NCBI GenBank assembly: GCA_947453885.1
Contig: CANGIF010000001.1
Span: 1 to 64,000, forward strand
Source of the DNA: Flavobacteriaceae bacterium
Lineage (GTDB): Bacteria; Bacteroidota; Bacteroidia; Flavobacteriales; Flavobacteriaceae
Reading direction: 5' to 3'
DNA: 64,000 nucleotides
Positions within the stretch are counted from its first letter, which is position 1. Every line of letters begins with the position of its first letter. Made by a program: the position numbers and the translations under genes. Below, piece after piece: positions 1-9,504 of the stretch. The notes beneath the pieces are model-generated. The model did not search any database and was not told the DNA's origin. It saw nothing but the letters and a program-made list of their open reading frames with translations.

Positions 1-2619
1 ATAAATAAAAATAGTTCAAAAAATTGGAAAATAGTTGCAAATGTAAATCAAACGCAATCTGAAGTAATTCAGCTTTGTGATGCTATACAATTTGATAAAA
101 CTCTAGATAAACAAATAGAAGAAGATATAGAATTAGGCAAACAACAGCTTATTGCTTTAAATGCTTCTGCTGATGGAATTCAATTTACTGCTGATAAACG
201 TAAAGATACTAGACATTTTTCAAATGTGCTTTTCAATATTATGCGTGGTGGTATTTTTGATAATAATTATCAAATAGATAAAAAAGATTTTATAGTTTAT
301 TTAGAATTGGCTAATAAAGAAGTTGTTGCTAATAGTTCGTCTTTCTTAACTTCTTTAAATGAAAACTTTTCATATCTTGAGTTACAAAAATCACTTATTC
401 ATCAAGAAAATGTTGATTTAATTCGACTTTGCATAGAATATTTACCATTAAAATTTAGTAGAAGACACGGAGATCCAAGTCGTCCGTGGAATAAATTTTC
501 TATTAACACTCGTAGTGAAATAGATGGTTCTAAAATATTAGACTATGAAGGCAATTGGCGGGATATTTTTCAGAATTGGGAAACATTAGTGTATTCTTAT
601 CCTGAATTTATTGAAGGAATGATTTTTAAATTTCTAAATGCTTCAACTTTTGATGGATACAATCCTTATCGTGTAACAAAAAGTGGATTTGATTGGGAAA
701 CTATTGAACCTGATAATCCTTGGTCTTATATTGGCTATTGGGGAGATCATCAAATTATTTATTTATTAAAATTTCTTGAATTTATTGAAAAATACAATCC
801 AGGAAAATTAGATTCCTATTTTGAAAAAGAATGTTTTGTTTATGCTGCTGTGCCTTATGTAATTACATCTTATGACAAAATAATTCAAAACCCAAAAGAT
901 ACTATTTCGTATAACCATGAATTAGATTCAAAAATAAATAAAAATAGAATTGAAATTGGTGCAGATGGAGCTTTGTTGGCAACTGATAATGGTCAAATTT
1001 ATCACGTAAATTTTATTGAAAAAATATTAGCAACGGTATTGGCTAAAATGTCAAATTTTATTCCTGAAGCTGGAATTTGGATGAATACTCAACGTCCGGA
1101 ATGGAATGATGCAAACAATGCTTTGGTAGGAAATGGAGTCTCAATGGTAACTTTATATTACCTTAGAAGATTCTTGACTTTCTTCCAAAAGCTAATAGAC
1201 AATTCAACGGTAGAAAATATTAAAATCTCAAATGAAATGGTTGAATTCTACCATAGTATTAGAGAAAATTTAATTCAATTTGAGCCACTTCTTAATAATT
1301 CAATCAATGATATAGATAGAAAAAAATTACTTGATTCTTTGGGACAAGCAGCTTCAGATTATAGACAACACGTATATCAAAGTGGTTTTTGGGGCAAAAA
1401 AAGAACCGTTTCAATGGATGGTTTGAAAAAATTTGTTCAAGTTAGCATCAATTTTATTGAGCATTCGATTAAAGCCAATCAAAAAGAAGATAATTTATAT
1501 CATGCTTACAATTTAATGTCAGTTGAAGGGGATAGTGTTAAGATTTCTCACCTTCCAGAAATGTTAGAAGGTCAAGTTGCAGCTATCAGTTCTGGTTATC
1601 TAGGAGCAAATGAAACTTTACAAGTTTTGGATAGTTTAAGAAATTGTGCATTGTATCGCTCAGATCAAAATAGTTATATTTTGTATCCAAATAAAGAGTT
1701 ACCTAAGTTTTTAGAAAAAAACAATGTACCAAAAACAAAAGTAGAGAATACAGAACTTTTAGTTAAATTGCTTAATGACAACAATTTCCAAATTGTTACT
1801 AAAGACATTAACGGTAATTATCATTTTAATGGAAACTTTCATAATGCAAATGATTTAAAAAAGGCTTTGGAGCTTTTAAAAAACAATACAGTTTATCATT
1901 CATTAATAGAAAAAGATACAGAAAGCATATTGAATCTATTTGAAGAAGTTTTCAATCACAAGGCTTTTACAGGCCGTTCAGGCACTTTTTATGGCTATGA
2001 AGGATTAGGTTCTATATATTGGCATATGGTATCTAAATTGTATTTAGCTGTTGAAGAAGTTTGTATAAAAGCTAAAAATGACAATGTTGATTCTGAAATC
2101 ATTAAAAGGTTATGTAATCATTTTGAAGAAATAGGAAACGGAATAGGGGTTCATAAATCGCCAAAAGGTTATGGAGCTTTTCCTACGGATCCTTATTCGC
2201 ATACTCCACTTCATAGAGGTGCTCAACAGCCTGGAATGACTGGACAAGTTAAAGAAGACATATTAACCAGAATAGGTGAATTAGGAGTTTTTATTAGCGA
2301 TGGAAGGCTTATATTTAATCCAAGTTTATTAAATAAAAATGAGTTTTTAAATGAAAAGCAAGAAGTTACTTTTAATAGTCTTGAAGGCGCTTTAGATACA
2401 ATTTTACTAGAAACAAATAGTTTAGCATTTACATTCTGTCAAGTGCCAATTATATATAAAATCGGAACAGAAAAACAACTTAAATTGTTCTTTAAAAATG
2501 GTAAAAATGAAATATTTTCTTCTTTAGAGCTAGATAGAAATTACAGTCAAAAAGTATTTCATAGAACTGCTGAAATTACAAAAATTGAAATTTCAATTCC
2601 AGTAAATAGCTTACTTTAA
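1..2619 (+). CDS. beta-1,3-glucan phosphorylase-like protein (GH149/GH161 type), 5' partial
   Basis: The reading frame is open from base 1, so the gene starts upstream; the 872 visible residues are the C-terminal part of a protein of probably more than 1,000 residues. The key motif is EWNDANN at visible residues 367-373 (bases 1099-1119), which resembles the general-acid DWND motif of the GH94 phosphorylase clan. Further on lies a conserved stretch with QQPGMTGQ (about bases 2227-2250), in the C-terminal part where this clan binds phosphate. GH149 and GH161 enzymes phosphorolyse beta-1,3-gluco-oligosaccharides to glucose 1-phosphate in the cytoplasm. Gene order (GH30, GPH symporter, GH17, GH16, GH17 downstream) fits a laminarin locus. 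The stop codon shares one base with the next start, so translation is probably coupled. The exact family (GH149 or GH161) is inference from memory of the motifs; the N-terminus and any signal peptide cannot be seen. Confidence 0.6.
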   Translation: MNKNSSKNWKIVANVNQTQSEVIQLCDAIQFDKTLDKQIEEDIELGKQQLIALNASADGIQFTADKRKDTRHFSNVLFNIMRGGIFDNNYQIDKKDFIVYLELANKEVVANSSSFLTSLNENFSYLELQKSLIHQENVDLIRLCIEYLPLKFSRRHGDPSRPWNKFSINTRSEIDGSKILDYEGNWRDIFQNWETLVYSYPEFIEGMIFKFLNASTFDGYNPYRVTKSGFDWETIEPDNPWSYIGYWGDHQIIYLLKFLEFIEKYNPGKLDSYFEKECFVYAAVPYVITSYDKIIQNPKDTISYNHELDSKINKNRIEIGADGALLATDNGQIYHVNFIEKILATVLAKMSNFIPEAGIWMNTQRPEWNDANNALVGNGVSMVTLYYLRRFLTFFQKLIDNSTVENIKISNEMVEFYHSIRENLIQFEPLLNNSINDIDRKKLLDSLGQAASDYRQHVYQSGFWGKKRTVSMDGLKKFVQVSINFIEHSIKANQKEDNLYHAYNLMSVEGDSVKISHLPEMLEGQVAAISSGYLGANETLQVLDSLRNCALYRSDQNSYILYPNKELPKFLEKNNVPKTKVENTELLVKLLNDNNFQIVTKDINGNYHFNGNFHNANDLKKALELLKNNTVYHSLIEKDTESILNLFEEVFNHKAFTGRSGTFYGYEGLGSIYWHMVSKLYLAVEEVCIKAKNDNVDSEIIKRLCNHFEEIGNGIGVHKSPKGYGAFPTDPYSHTPLHRGAQQPGMTGQVKEDILTRIGELGVFISDGRLIFNPSLLNKNEFLNEKQEVTFNSLEGALDTILLETNSLAFTFCQVPIIYKIGTEKQLKLFFKNGKNEIFSSLELDRNYSQKVFHRTAEITKIEISIPVNSLL

Positions 2620-4103
2620 TGAAAAAAATAATCTATATAATACTGGTAATTTCAATGGCAAGTTGTGGAGTAACATCTCATCAATTAAAAACTACGGTAT
2701 ATGAAACCGGTGAAAATGGAAATGCATTAAAAATAATTTCCGATTTTCAAATAGATGATAATAAAGTTTTGATTACAATAAATCCTAATCAAACTTTTCA
2801 AACGATTACTGGTTTTGGTGGAGCATTTACAGAATCTTCTGCGTATTTATTGTATAGATTAAGTCCGGAAAAACGAAAGTTAATTTTAGATGCCTATTTT
2901 GGTGAAAATGGAGCTAATTATTCCTTGACAAGAACTCATATAAATTCGTGTGATTTTTCATTAAAGCATTATGCATATGATATGGTTGAGGATGATAAGA
3001 ATTTAGATCATTTTTCAATTGATGAAGATAAGAAAAATAATCTAATTCCAATGATTTTAGAAGCAAAATCGTATTCAAAAAAAGGCTTTAAAATTATTGC
3101 ATCTCCCTGGACATCTCCACCTTGGATGAAAGATAATAAAAAATGGGTAGGAGGAAAATTACTACCAGAATATTACGATACATGGGCGCTGTATTTTTCA
3201 AAATATATTGATGCTTACAAAAATGAAGGAATTGATATTTGGGGGTTAACTGTTGAAAATGAGCCTCATGGAAATGGAGGTAATTGGGAAAGTATGTTAT
3301 ACACTCCACAAGAAATGACCAATTTTGTTCAAAAACATTTAGGCCCAAAATTAGAAAAAGAAGGAAAATCCGAAATAAAAATTTTAGGTTATGACCAAAA
3401 TAGAGCGGGTTTAAAAGAATGGGTTGATGAGATGTTTAAAGATGAAGTCACTTCTAAATATTTTGCAGGTACAGCTATACATTGGTATGAAAGCACTTAC
3501 GATTATTTTCCAGAAGCATTACAATATGCTCATAACAAAGCACCTAATAAGTACCTTATTCAGACAGAAGCTTGTGTAGATTCAGAGATACCACATTGGA
3601 ATGACGATGCTTGGTATTGGAAAAAAGAAGCTACTGATTGGGGTTGGGATTGGGCAAGTGAAAAAGAAAAATATTTGCATCCTAAATATGCACCAGTTAA
3701 TAGATATGCAACAGATATTATTGGTTGTTTAAATAATTGGGTTGATGGTTGGGTAGATTGGAATATGGTTTTAGATAAGCAAGGTGGTCCAAATTGGTTT
3801 AAAAATTGGTGTATTGCTCCAATTATAGTTGATCCAAACAGTGATGAAGTCTATTTTACACCGTTGTATTTCACTATGGCACATTTTAGTAAATTTATGC
3901 GACCAGGAGGAATTAAAATTGGTTGTACTATTAATCATTCTGAAATTATGACAACAGCTGTTAAAAATCCAGATGGTACTATAGCCTTGGTTATTTTTAA
4001 CCCGACTGAGAAAAAAAAGACATTAGAAATACATTGTTATAATCATAAAAAAACTATTTCCATTAATGCAAAAGCTTTGCAAACAGTGGTAATTAAATCT
4101 TAA
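2619..4103 (+). CDS. GH30 family glucanase/glucosylceramidase-like lipoprotein
   Basis: This 494-residue protein begins with a lipoprotein signal peptide ending in the lipobox SMASC, so it is exported and lipid-anchored. The residues after the cysteine are not acidic, so no clear surface-export signal is present and a periplasm-facing position is possible. The GH30 fold is supported by the early TGFGGAFTE motif, the acid/base motif ENEP (Glu215) and the nucleophile motif QTEAC (Glu317). A short beta-sandwich segment closes the protein. GH30 enzymes in marine Bacteroidota laminarin loci cut beta-1,6-glucosyl branches, which is the likely role here; beta-glucosylceramidase-like activity is the alternative. 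The start overlaps the upstream stop by one base, and the symporter follows 11 bases downstream. Confidence 0.9.
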   Translation: MKKIIYIILVISMASCGVTSHQLKTTVYETGENGNALKIISDFQIDDNKVLITINPNQTFQTITGFGGAFTESSAYLLYRLSPEKRKLILDAYFGENGANYSLTRTHINSCDFSLKHYAYDMVEDDKNLDHFSIDEDKKNNLIPMILEAKSYSKKGFKIIASPWTSPPWMKDNKKWVGGKLLPEYYDTWALYFSKYIDAYKNEGIDIWGLTVENEPHGNGGNWESMLYTPQEMTNFVQKHLGPKLEKEGKSEIKILGYDQNRAGLKEWVDEMFKDEVTSKYFAGTAIHWYESTYDYFPEALQYAHNKAPNKYLIQTEACVDSEIPHWNDDAWYWKKEATDWGWDWASEKEKYLHPKYAPVNRYATDIIGCLNNWVDGWVDWNMVLDKQGGPNWFKNWCIAPIIVDPNSDEVYFTPLYFTMAHFSKFMRPGGIKIGCTINHSEIMTTAVKNPDGTIALVIFNPTEKKKTLEIHCYNHKKTISINAKALQTVVIKS

Positions 4104-4114
4104 ATAAAAATAGT

Positions 4115-5560
4115 ATGACAGAAATTAATATCAATAATTCATCACCTTCTGCTAAAAGAGATAAAGTACCTTTTGGTCAAAAAGCAGCTTTTGGAGCTGG
4201 GCATTTGGTAAATAATTTATTTCCAGGTGCTTTAGGTGTTTTCTCATTTTTTTTATTAACTGCTTTTGGTATGGATCCTGTTTATGCAGGAATATTGGGT
4301 GGTTTACCTCGAATTTATGATGCAATCATTGATCCTATTATTGGACATATTTCAGATAATACCAATTCTAGATGGGGAAGAAGAAGACCTTTTATTTTTA
4401 TTGGAGCCATTTTAAGTGGTTTGTTTTTTATAATTTTATGGCAACTTGATCCGAAAGATACTCAAATGTATAATTTTTGGTATTTTTTAATATTCTCACT
4501 TGTTTTCTTAACAGGAAACGCATTGTTTGCAACTCCACTAATTGGATTAGGTTATGAAATGACTTCAGATTACAAAGAACGTACCAGATTGATGGGTTTC
4601 TCTCAAACAATTGGTCAAATAGCTTGGATGATAGTGCCTTGGTTTTGGGTAATAATTGCCGATCCTACAATTTTCAAAACACAAGCAGAAGGTGTTCATA
4701 AATTATCTATAATTGTTGGTGCTATTTGCATGGTTTTAGGTGTAATGCCTGCATTATTTTGTAAAGAAATGGATCAAACTAATTTACAAAATAGAGAAAA
4801 AAATAAAGGAAGTTTATTTAGTGAGCTTGCAAGTTTATTTAAAAGTATTGGATTGATTTCTAAAAACAAATCGTTTATGAAGTTATGTGCTGCTACTTTT
4901 CTGGTATTTAATGGCTTTCAAATGGTTGCTTCTTTTAGCTATTTTATAATTGTTTTTTATATGTTTAATGGCGATTATGGATTAGCAGGTTCTTGGCCAG
5001 CTTGGTTTTCTACAATAAGTGCGGTTGCAACTGCTTTTTTAATTATCCCTATTGTAACCATGATTTCAACAAAATTTGGTAAAAAGAATGCTTTTATTAT
5101 TTCAACTGTATTGTCTATAATTGGTTATGGATTGAAATGGTGGGGATTTAGTCCAGGAAATCCTTGGTTAATGTTTATTCCTGTACCATTAATTGCATTT
5201 GGTTTAGGTGGATTATTTACTTTAATGATGAGTATGACAGCAGATGTTTGTGATTTAGATGAATTAGAAAACGGAATGCCAAGAAAAGAAGGGACTTTTG
5301 GAGCTATTTATTGGTGGATGGTTAAATTAGGACAAGGTTTAGCTTTAGTTTTAGCAGGTTGGGTTTTAAAAGTAATTGGTTTTGATGCAGGTAAAGCTAC
5401 TCAAAGTATGGAAACCATGACTAGTTTAAGATTATTTGATATTTTTATTCCAATAATTACTGCTGGGATAGCTATATGGGTCATGTGGGATTACAGTCTT
5501 TCAGAAGATAAAGCGAAAGCAATAAAAGCAGAATTAGTTGCTCGTAGAGGCGAATTATAA
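4115..5560 (+). CDS. GPH-family sugar:cation symporter (MelB-like MFS)
   Basis: This 481-residue, highly hydrophobic protein has about 12 membrane segments. It carries the glycoside-pentoside-hexuronide symporter signature near residues 65-92: DPIIGHISDNT followed by the basic RWGRRRP loop. A second family landmark, MSMTADVCDLDELENG, lies late in the protein. Members import sugars or glycosides with Na+ or H+ across the inner membrane. Lying between GH30 and GH17, it most likely moves glucose or short beta-gluco-oligosaccharides into the cytoplasm, where the phosphorylase-like protein and the GH17 enzymes (which have no signal peptides) could act. Substrate specificity cannot be read from the sequence. 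Confidence 0.88.
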   Translation: MTEININNSSPSAKRDKVPFGQKAAFGAGHLVNNLFPGALGVFSFFLLTAFGMDPVYAGILGGLPRIYDAIIDPIIGHISDNTNSRWGRRRPFIFIGAILSGLFFIILWQLDPKDTQMYNFWYFLIFSLVFLTGNALFATPLIGLGYEMTSDYKERTRLMGFSQTIGQIAWMIVPWFWVIIADPTIFKTQAEGVHKLSIIVGAICMVLGVMPALFCKEMDQTNLQNREKNKGSLFSELASLFKSIGLISKNKSFMKLCAATFLVFNGFQMVASFSYFIIVFYMFNGDYGLAGSWPAWFSTISAVATAFLIIPIVTMISTKFGKKNAFIISTVLSIIGYGLKWWGFSPGNPWLMFIPVPLIAFGLGGLFTLMMSMTADVCDLDELENGMPRKEGTFGAIYWWMVKLGQGLALVLAGWVLKVIGFDAGKATQSMETMTSLRLFDIFIPIITAGIAIWVMWDYSLSEDKAKAIKAELVARRGEL

Positions 5561-5581
5561 TACAATTAAATAGTCAAAATT

Positions 5582-6517
5582 ATGTCATATAGAGAAGGCC
5601 ACTATTTTTCCATAAATAAAAAATCAAATGAAGATTCTAATGATTATTCTTTTGAATATGTAAATAATAGCATTGATTTTTCTAATATTTCCAATAAAGA
5701 ATTATCCGATATATGGAAAGAAACTTTAGAAAATGGAATGCATGGAATTTGTTTCAGTTTATATGAAGACGGTCAAAAGCCAGGAGATATAATTACTTCA
5801 GAGCAAGTAAACCGTCGAATTCAAATCCTTAAACCCTACACAAAATGGATTCGCTCTTTTTCTTGTATTGAAGGGAATGAAAATATTCCTAGAATTGCAC
5901 ATCAAAATGGAATGAAAACATTGGTAGGAGCCTGGCTTGGAAATGATTTAGAGTTAAATGAAAAAGAAATTGAAAGTTTAATTACTTTGGCTAAAGAAGG
6001 TTGTGTTGATATAGCAGCAGTAGGAAATGAAGTAATGTACAGAGGAGATTTAACAGAAGATCAATTGTTAGAATACATTAATCGAGTTAAAAAAGCGCTA
6101 CCAAATCTTCCTGTTGGATATGTTGATGCCTATTATGAATTTTCTCATAGACCAAGAATAACCGAAGTGTGTGATGTTATTTTAACTAATTGTTATCCGT
6201 ATTGGGAGGGCTGTCCAATTGAGTATTCATTAAATCACATGAAAAGTATGTTTGGTTCTGCTAAAGACGCTGGGCAAGGCAAGCGTGTTATCATTACTGA
6301 AACAGGTTGGCCTAGTGAAGGAGGTTTTCTTAAAGGTGCAATTGCTTCTAATGAAAACGCAATGAAATACTTTATAGAAACAGTAACATGGTGTAAACTT
6401 AATAATATTGAAAATTTTTACTTTTCCTCTTTCGATGAATCATGGAAAGTTGGACCAGAAGGTGAGGTTGGTGCTTATTGGGGATTGTGGGATAAACATG
6501 AAAAATTAAAGTTCTAA
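5582..6517 (+). CDS. GH17 family beta-1,3-glucanase-like enzyme, no signal peptide
   Basis: This 311-residue TIM-barrel protein has the GH17 acid/base motif AVGNEV (Glu150) and the nucleophile motif ITETGWP (Glu240). The N-terminus (MSYREGHYFS) has no hydrophobic core or lipobox, so the protein is predicted to be cytoplasmic, which is unusual for a laminarinase that should meet polymer. Since a symporter is encoded directly upstream, an exo- or transglycosylating action on imported oligosaccharides is plausible. It sits 21 bases after the symporter in the same operon. A second GH17 gene lies at 8347-9282; the two share motifs and length but are clearly diverged. Confidence 0.88.
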   Translation: MSYREGHYFSINKKSNEDSNDYSFEYVNNSIDFSNISNKELSDIWKETLENGMHGICFSLYEDGQKPGDIITSEQVNRRIQILKPYTKWIRSFSCIEGNENIPRIAHQNGMKTLVGAWLGNDLELNEKEIESLITLAKEGCVDIAAVGNEVMYRGDLTEDQLLEYINRVKKALPNLPVGYVDAYYEFSHRPRITEVCDVILTNCYPYWEGCPIEYSLNHMKSMFGSAKDAGQGKRVIITETGWPSEGGFLKGAIASNENAMKYFIETVTWCKLNNIENFYFSSFDESWKVGPEGEVGAYWGLWDKHEKLKF

Positions 6518-6610
6518 ATTATATAAAGTCAATCAAGTTTATTAAAATCTAAATATAACATTCAATTGCTATAAATTTTCTTAATTATTAATTTCAAAAA
6601 ATTGCTTATC

Positions 6611-8311
6611 ATGAAAAAAAATAAACTGTATCAGTTTTTTTTAATATTTTTACTAACAGTTCAATATGGGTATTCACAAGTTGATGTTGTGTACAGTAAC
6701 TTAGTATGGTCTGATGAGTTCAATACAAATGGTCCTGTTGATTCTACCAATTGGTTTCAACAAACTCAATTACCTAATGGTGTTAGTTGGAATAATGGTG
6801 AAGTTCAGCATTATACCAATCTACTTTCCAATTCTTATGTAGATTCAGGTTCGTTAAAAATTGTAGCAATAAAACAAAATTATACAGATCAAGGAGTAAC
6901 TAAGGAATATACATCGGCAAGATTAAATTCTAAATTTGCTTTTAAATACGGTCGTGTAGATGTGAGAGCAAAAGTGCCAGTATTGGATGGAACTTGGCCA
7001 GCAATATGGATGTTAGGAAAAAACATTAATGAAACTGGAGCCTACTTTGCTTCAAATTATGGTACTACAAGTTGGCCAGCATGTGGTGAAATTGATATTA
7101 TGGAACACGGAATTTTTCAATCTCAACCTGTAAATTATATTCAAGGAACTTTGCATACACCTTCGTCATTTGGAAATTCTATAAATAATGGTGGTATAAT
7201 AGCTTCAACAGATTTACAAAATAATTATCATGTTTATTCTATGAATTGGTCTCCATTTCAAATATCATTTCTTCTTGACGATGTTGTTTATTATACTTAC
7301 AATCCTACTATTAAAGATACAAGTACTTGGCCATTTAATGAAGATCAATTCCTATTATTAAATGTTGCAATGGGAGGAGTAGCAGGAAATATACCATCAA
7401 ATTTCACGCAAGCTTCTATGGATATTGATTATGTTAGAGTTTATCAAAATACTTTGGTTGATACTCAAGCTCCAACTAATTTTACAGCAACAGTTGGAAC
7501 AGTTACAGGTTCTACAATTGAATTATTGTTGAATTCAAATGATAATTCAGGAAATGTTGTTTATACAATTAATTATGGATCAAATTCTGTATCATTTGCA
7601 AATCCAGCAGGTATACAAAAATCAGTTATTATTCCCAACTTAACAGCAAATACTTTATATACTTTTACAGTTAGTGCAACTGATTTATCTGGAAATGCTT
7701 ATGTAAATAATCCAATAATTTTAAATGCCACTACTGCATCAACTTTAAGCTGCTCTGGTACAGATACTCAAGCTACTCAAGGGTCATTTTCAATAGGATA
7801 CAATTATACTTTTGAAACTATTGGATCTGATGTTAAAATAACTTTTGAAATGTTGGATACCGATAAAGTAGGTGTTGTTGCATATCTATGGAGACAAAGT
7901 CCTTTTTCAGAAACCCAAATGTCAAATGTTACAGGAAATATATTTACAAAAACAATTACAAGTCAAACTTTAGGTTCAACAATTAGTTATGGAGTTAAAT
8001 TCGCTTATTCGGGAGGGCTTTCAGTTACAAAATATGTATCTTATGTTGTGGGCAGCAATTGTACTTTTGGAACAGTAAAACCTACAGAATTAAGCTCATT
8101 TACATTTCAAAATCCTGCAAATGAATACTTACACATTTATTCTGATATCAAAATAGATAAAGTTGAAATATACAATACGCTGGGTGTTTTAGTAAAAGTA
8201 GAAACAGAAAACACGAAAGAAGTAGCTATAAATAACCTTTCAAAAGGTATCTATTTAGTAACCGTATATTCTGATTCTCAAAAAAGTGTAAAAAAACTAA
8301 TAGTAGAGTAA
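6611..8311 (+). CDS. secreted GH16 laminarinase with FN3-like domain and T9SS sorting tail
   Basis: I start the gene at ATG 6611 rather than the in-frame TTG at 6602 because the signal peptide (MKKNK, then a hydrophobic core, cleavage near GYSQ) begins there. The protein has 566 residues. The catalytic domain covers about residues 25-275 and holds the GH16 motif GEIDIME (Glu160, Asp162, Glu165); the extra Met in EIDIME places it in the laminarinase-like part of the family. An FN3-like domain follows (about 280-375), then a beta domain that may bind carbohydrate, then a C-terminal sorting tail (about 490-566, with NPANEYL, IYNTLGVLV and LSKGIYLV) typical of T9SS cargo. It should cleave beta-1,3 links in laminarin outside the cell. 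It is the only clear T9SS substrate in this locus. Confidence 0.92.
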   Translation: MKKNKLYQFFLIFLLTVQYGYSQVDVVYSNLVWSDEFNTNGPVDSTNWFQQTQLPNGVSWNNGEVQHYTNLLSNSYVDSGSLKIVAIKQNYTDQGVTKEYTSARLNSKFAFKYGRVDVRAKVPVLDGTWPAIWMLGKNINETGAYFASNYGTTSWPACGEIDIMEHGIFQSQPVNYIQGTLHTPSSFGNSINNGGIIASTDLQNNYHVYSMNWSPFQISFLLDDVVYYTYNPTIKDTSTWPFNEDQFLLLNVAMGGVAGNIPSNFTQASMDIDYVRVYQNTLVDTQAPTNFTATVGTVTGSTIELLLNSNDNSGNVVYTINYGSNSVSFANPAGIQKSVIIPNLTANTLYTFTVSATDLSGNAYVNNPIILNATTASTLSCSGTDTQATQGSFSIGYNYTFETIGSDVKITFEMLDTDKVGVVAYLWRQSPFSETQMSNVTGNIFTKTITSQTLGSTISYGVKFAYSGGLSVTKYVSYVVGSNCTFGTVKPTELSSFTFQNPANEYLHIYSDIKIDKVEIYNTLGVLVKVETENTKEVAINNLSKGIYLVTVYSDSQKSVKKLIVE

Positions 8312-8346
8312 TTTATTAAATTACAAATTTAAGAGAATTGTACAAT

Positions 8347-9282
8347 ATGGTAAATAATTTTGAAGCATTAAGTCTAATTCCTGGAAATGCAATTTGTTAT
8401 TCAGGATTTCGCGAAGGTCAAAATCCTGGAGGTATTTATCCAACTTACGATGAAATAAAAGAAGATTTACTTTTAATTGAAAAGCATTGGAAATATATTC
8501 GTTTATACGATTGCGACGAGCATGGTGAAACTGTTTTAAAAGTAATAGAACAAGAACAAATAGCTCTTAAAGTAATGCTTGGTGCATATATCGTTGCCGA
8601 AATGAATAACTTTGGATGTCCATGGGGTGGAGGAGTATATACAGAAAAAGAGCTAACTGAGAATTGTTCAAAAAATTTGAATCAAATTAAAAAACTAATA
8701 GCTTTAGCAAATCAATATCCAACAATAATTAGTTTGTTGTCTGCTGGAAATGAAGCATGTGTAGATTGGACGGATCACTATGTGTCTGTCTCAAGTGTAA
8801 TTGAGTACGTTACTCTAATTAAAAGAGAAGCGGTACAACCTGTAACTTTTTGTGAAAATTACGTTCCATGGCTAAATAAATTAAAACCACTTGCAGAAGT
8901 TGTTGATTTTATTTCAATTCATACATATCCAGTTTGGGAATACAAAAACATTCACGAAGCATTAGATTATACTAAAGAGAATTATTATGCTATTGCCAAT
9001 ACTTATCCTACTATTCCAGTTGTAATAACCGAAGCAGGTTGGGCAACTAATTCTAATGGAAGAGGTATTTTGCCTCATAATGTTAGCGAAGAAAACCAAG
9101 AAATATACTACCACGATTTGGTAAATTGGTCAGAAGAAGCAGGTATTCTTACATTTGTTTTTGAAGCATTTGATGAATCATGGAAAGGATCTCACGAACC
9201 TCTAGAACCAGAAAAACATTGGGGTGTTTTTAAAATAGATAGATCTCCAAAATTAGTAATGGAAAAAATAAGTGCAATATAA
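8347..9282 (+). CDS. second GH17 family glucanase-like enzyme, no signal peptide
   Basis: ATG 8347 is preferred over an in-frame TTG at 8338; the product has 311 residues. The acid/base motif AGNEAC (Glu136) and nucleophile motif ITEAGWA (Glu229) place it in GH17. There is no signal peptide, as in the other GH17 protein at 5582-6517. Compared with that protein it carries a longer insertion with a GCPWGGGVY stretch before the acid/base motif, which could alter the substrate cleft. The likely role is trimming beta-1,3-gluco-oligosaccharides inside the cell. It appears to be the last gene of the glucan locus; the following gap carries the rpsA promoter. Confidence 0.87.
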   Translation: MVNNFEALSLIPGNAICYSGFREGQNPGGIYPTYDEIKEDLLLIEKHWKYIRLYDCDEHGETVLKVIEQEQIALKVMLGAYIVAEMNNFGCPWGGGVYTEKELTENCSKNLNQIKKLIALANQYPTIISLLSAGNEACVDWTDHYVSVSSVIEYVTLIKREAVQPVTFCENYVPWLNKLKPLAEVVDFISIHTYPVWEYKNIHEALDYTKENYYAIANTYPTIPVVITEAGWATNSNGRGILPHNVSEENQEIYYHDLVNWSEEAGILTFVFEAFDESWKGSHEPLEPEKHWGVFKIDRSPKLVMEKISAI

Positions 9283-9356
9283 ATTTATCTTATCAAAGAT
9301 TGTATAAATACTATCAATTGATAAATTATTAGAGTTCGTATTTTTTTTATAAACAA

Positions 9357-9387
9357 TTTGTAATTTGGTAAAAAAGAATTACTTTTG
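9357..9387 (+). promoter_or_regulatory. rpsA promoter
   Basis: TTTG (9357-9360), a 19-base spacer and TACTTTTG (9380-9387) match the Bacteroidota -33/-7 consensus exactly. Transcription would begin near 9393, giving a leader of about 110 bases before the S1 gene. Confidence 0.8.
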
Positions 9388-9461
9388 CAAACCTTTTGGC
9401 GAATAAGAGTTTCCTTTAGGTATCAACTAATTATGTAAAACACTGTTGTTGTTTTCAATTC

Positions 9462-9501
9462 GATAATAAACTCATGAGACACAGCATACAAATTTATTAT
9501 C
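9462..9501 (+). promoter_or_regulatory. hairpin in the rpsA leader next to the start codon
   Basis: GATAATAAA (9462-9470) is perfectly complementary to TTTATTATC (9493-9501), with a 22-base loop that contains the palindrome CTCATGAG. The 3' arm ends three bases before the ATG at 9505, so it would cover the ribosome-loading region. S1 represses its own translation in E. coli; a similar control here is inference. Confidence 0.5.
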
Positions 9502-9504
9502 AGC

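Noticed and set aside
9282..9327. AATTTATC / GATAAATT inverted repeat after the last GH17 gene, considered as the locus terminator
   Set aside because: Only eight AT pairs with a 30-base loop and no T run at the right place; too weak to call.
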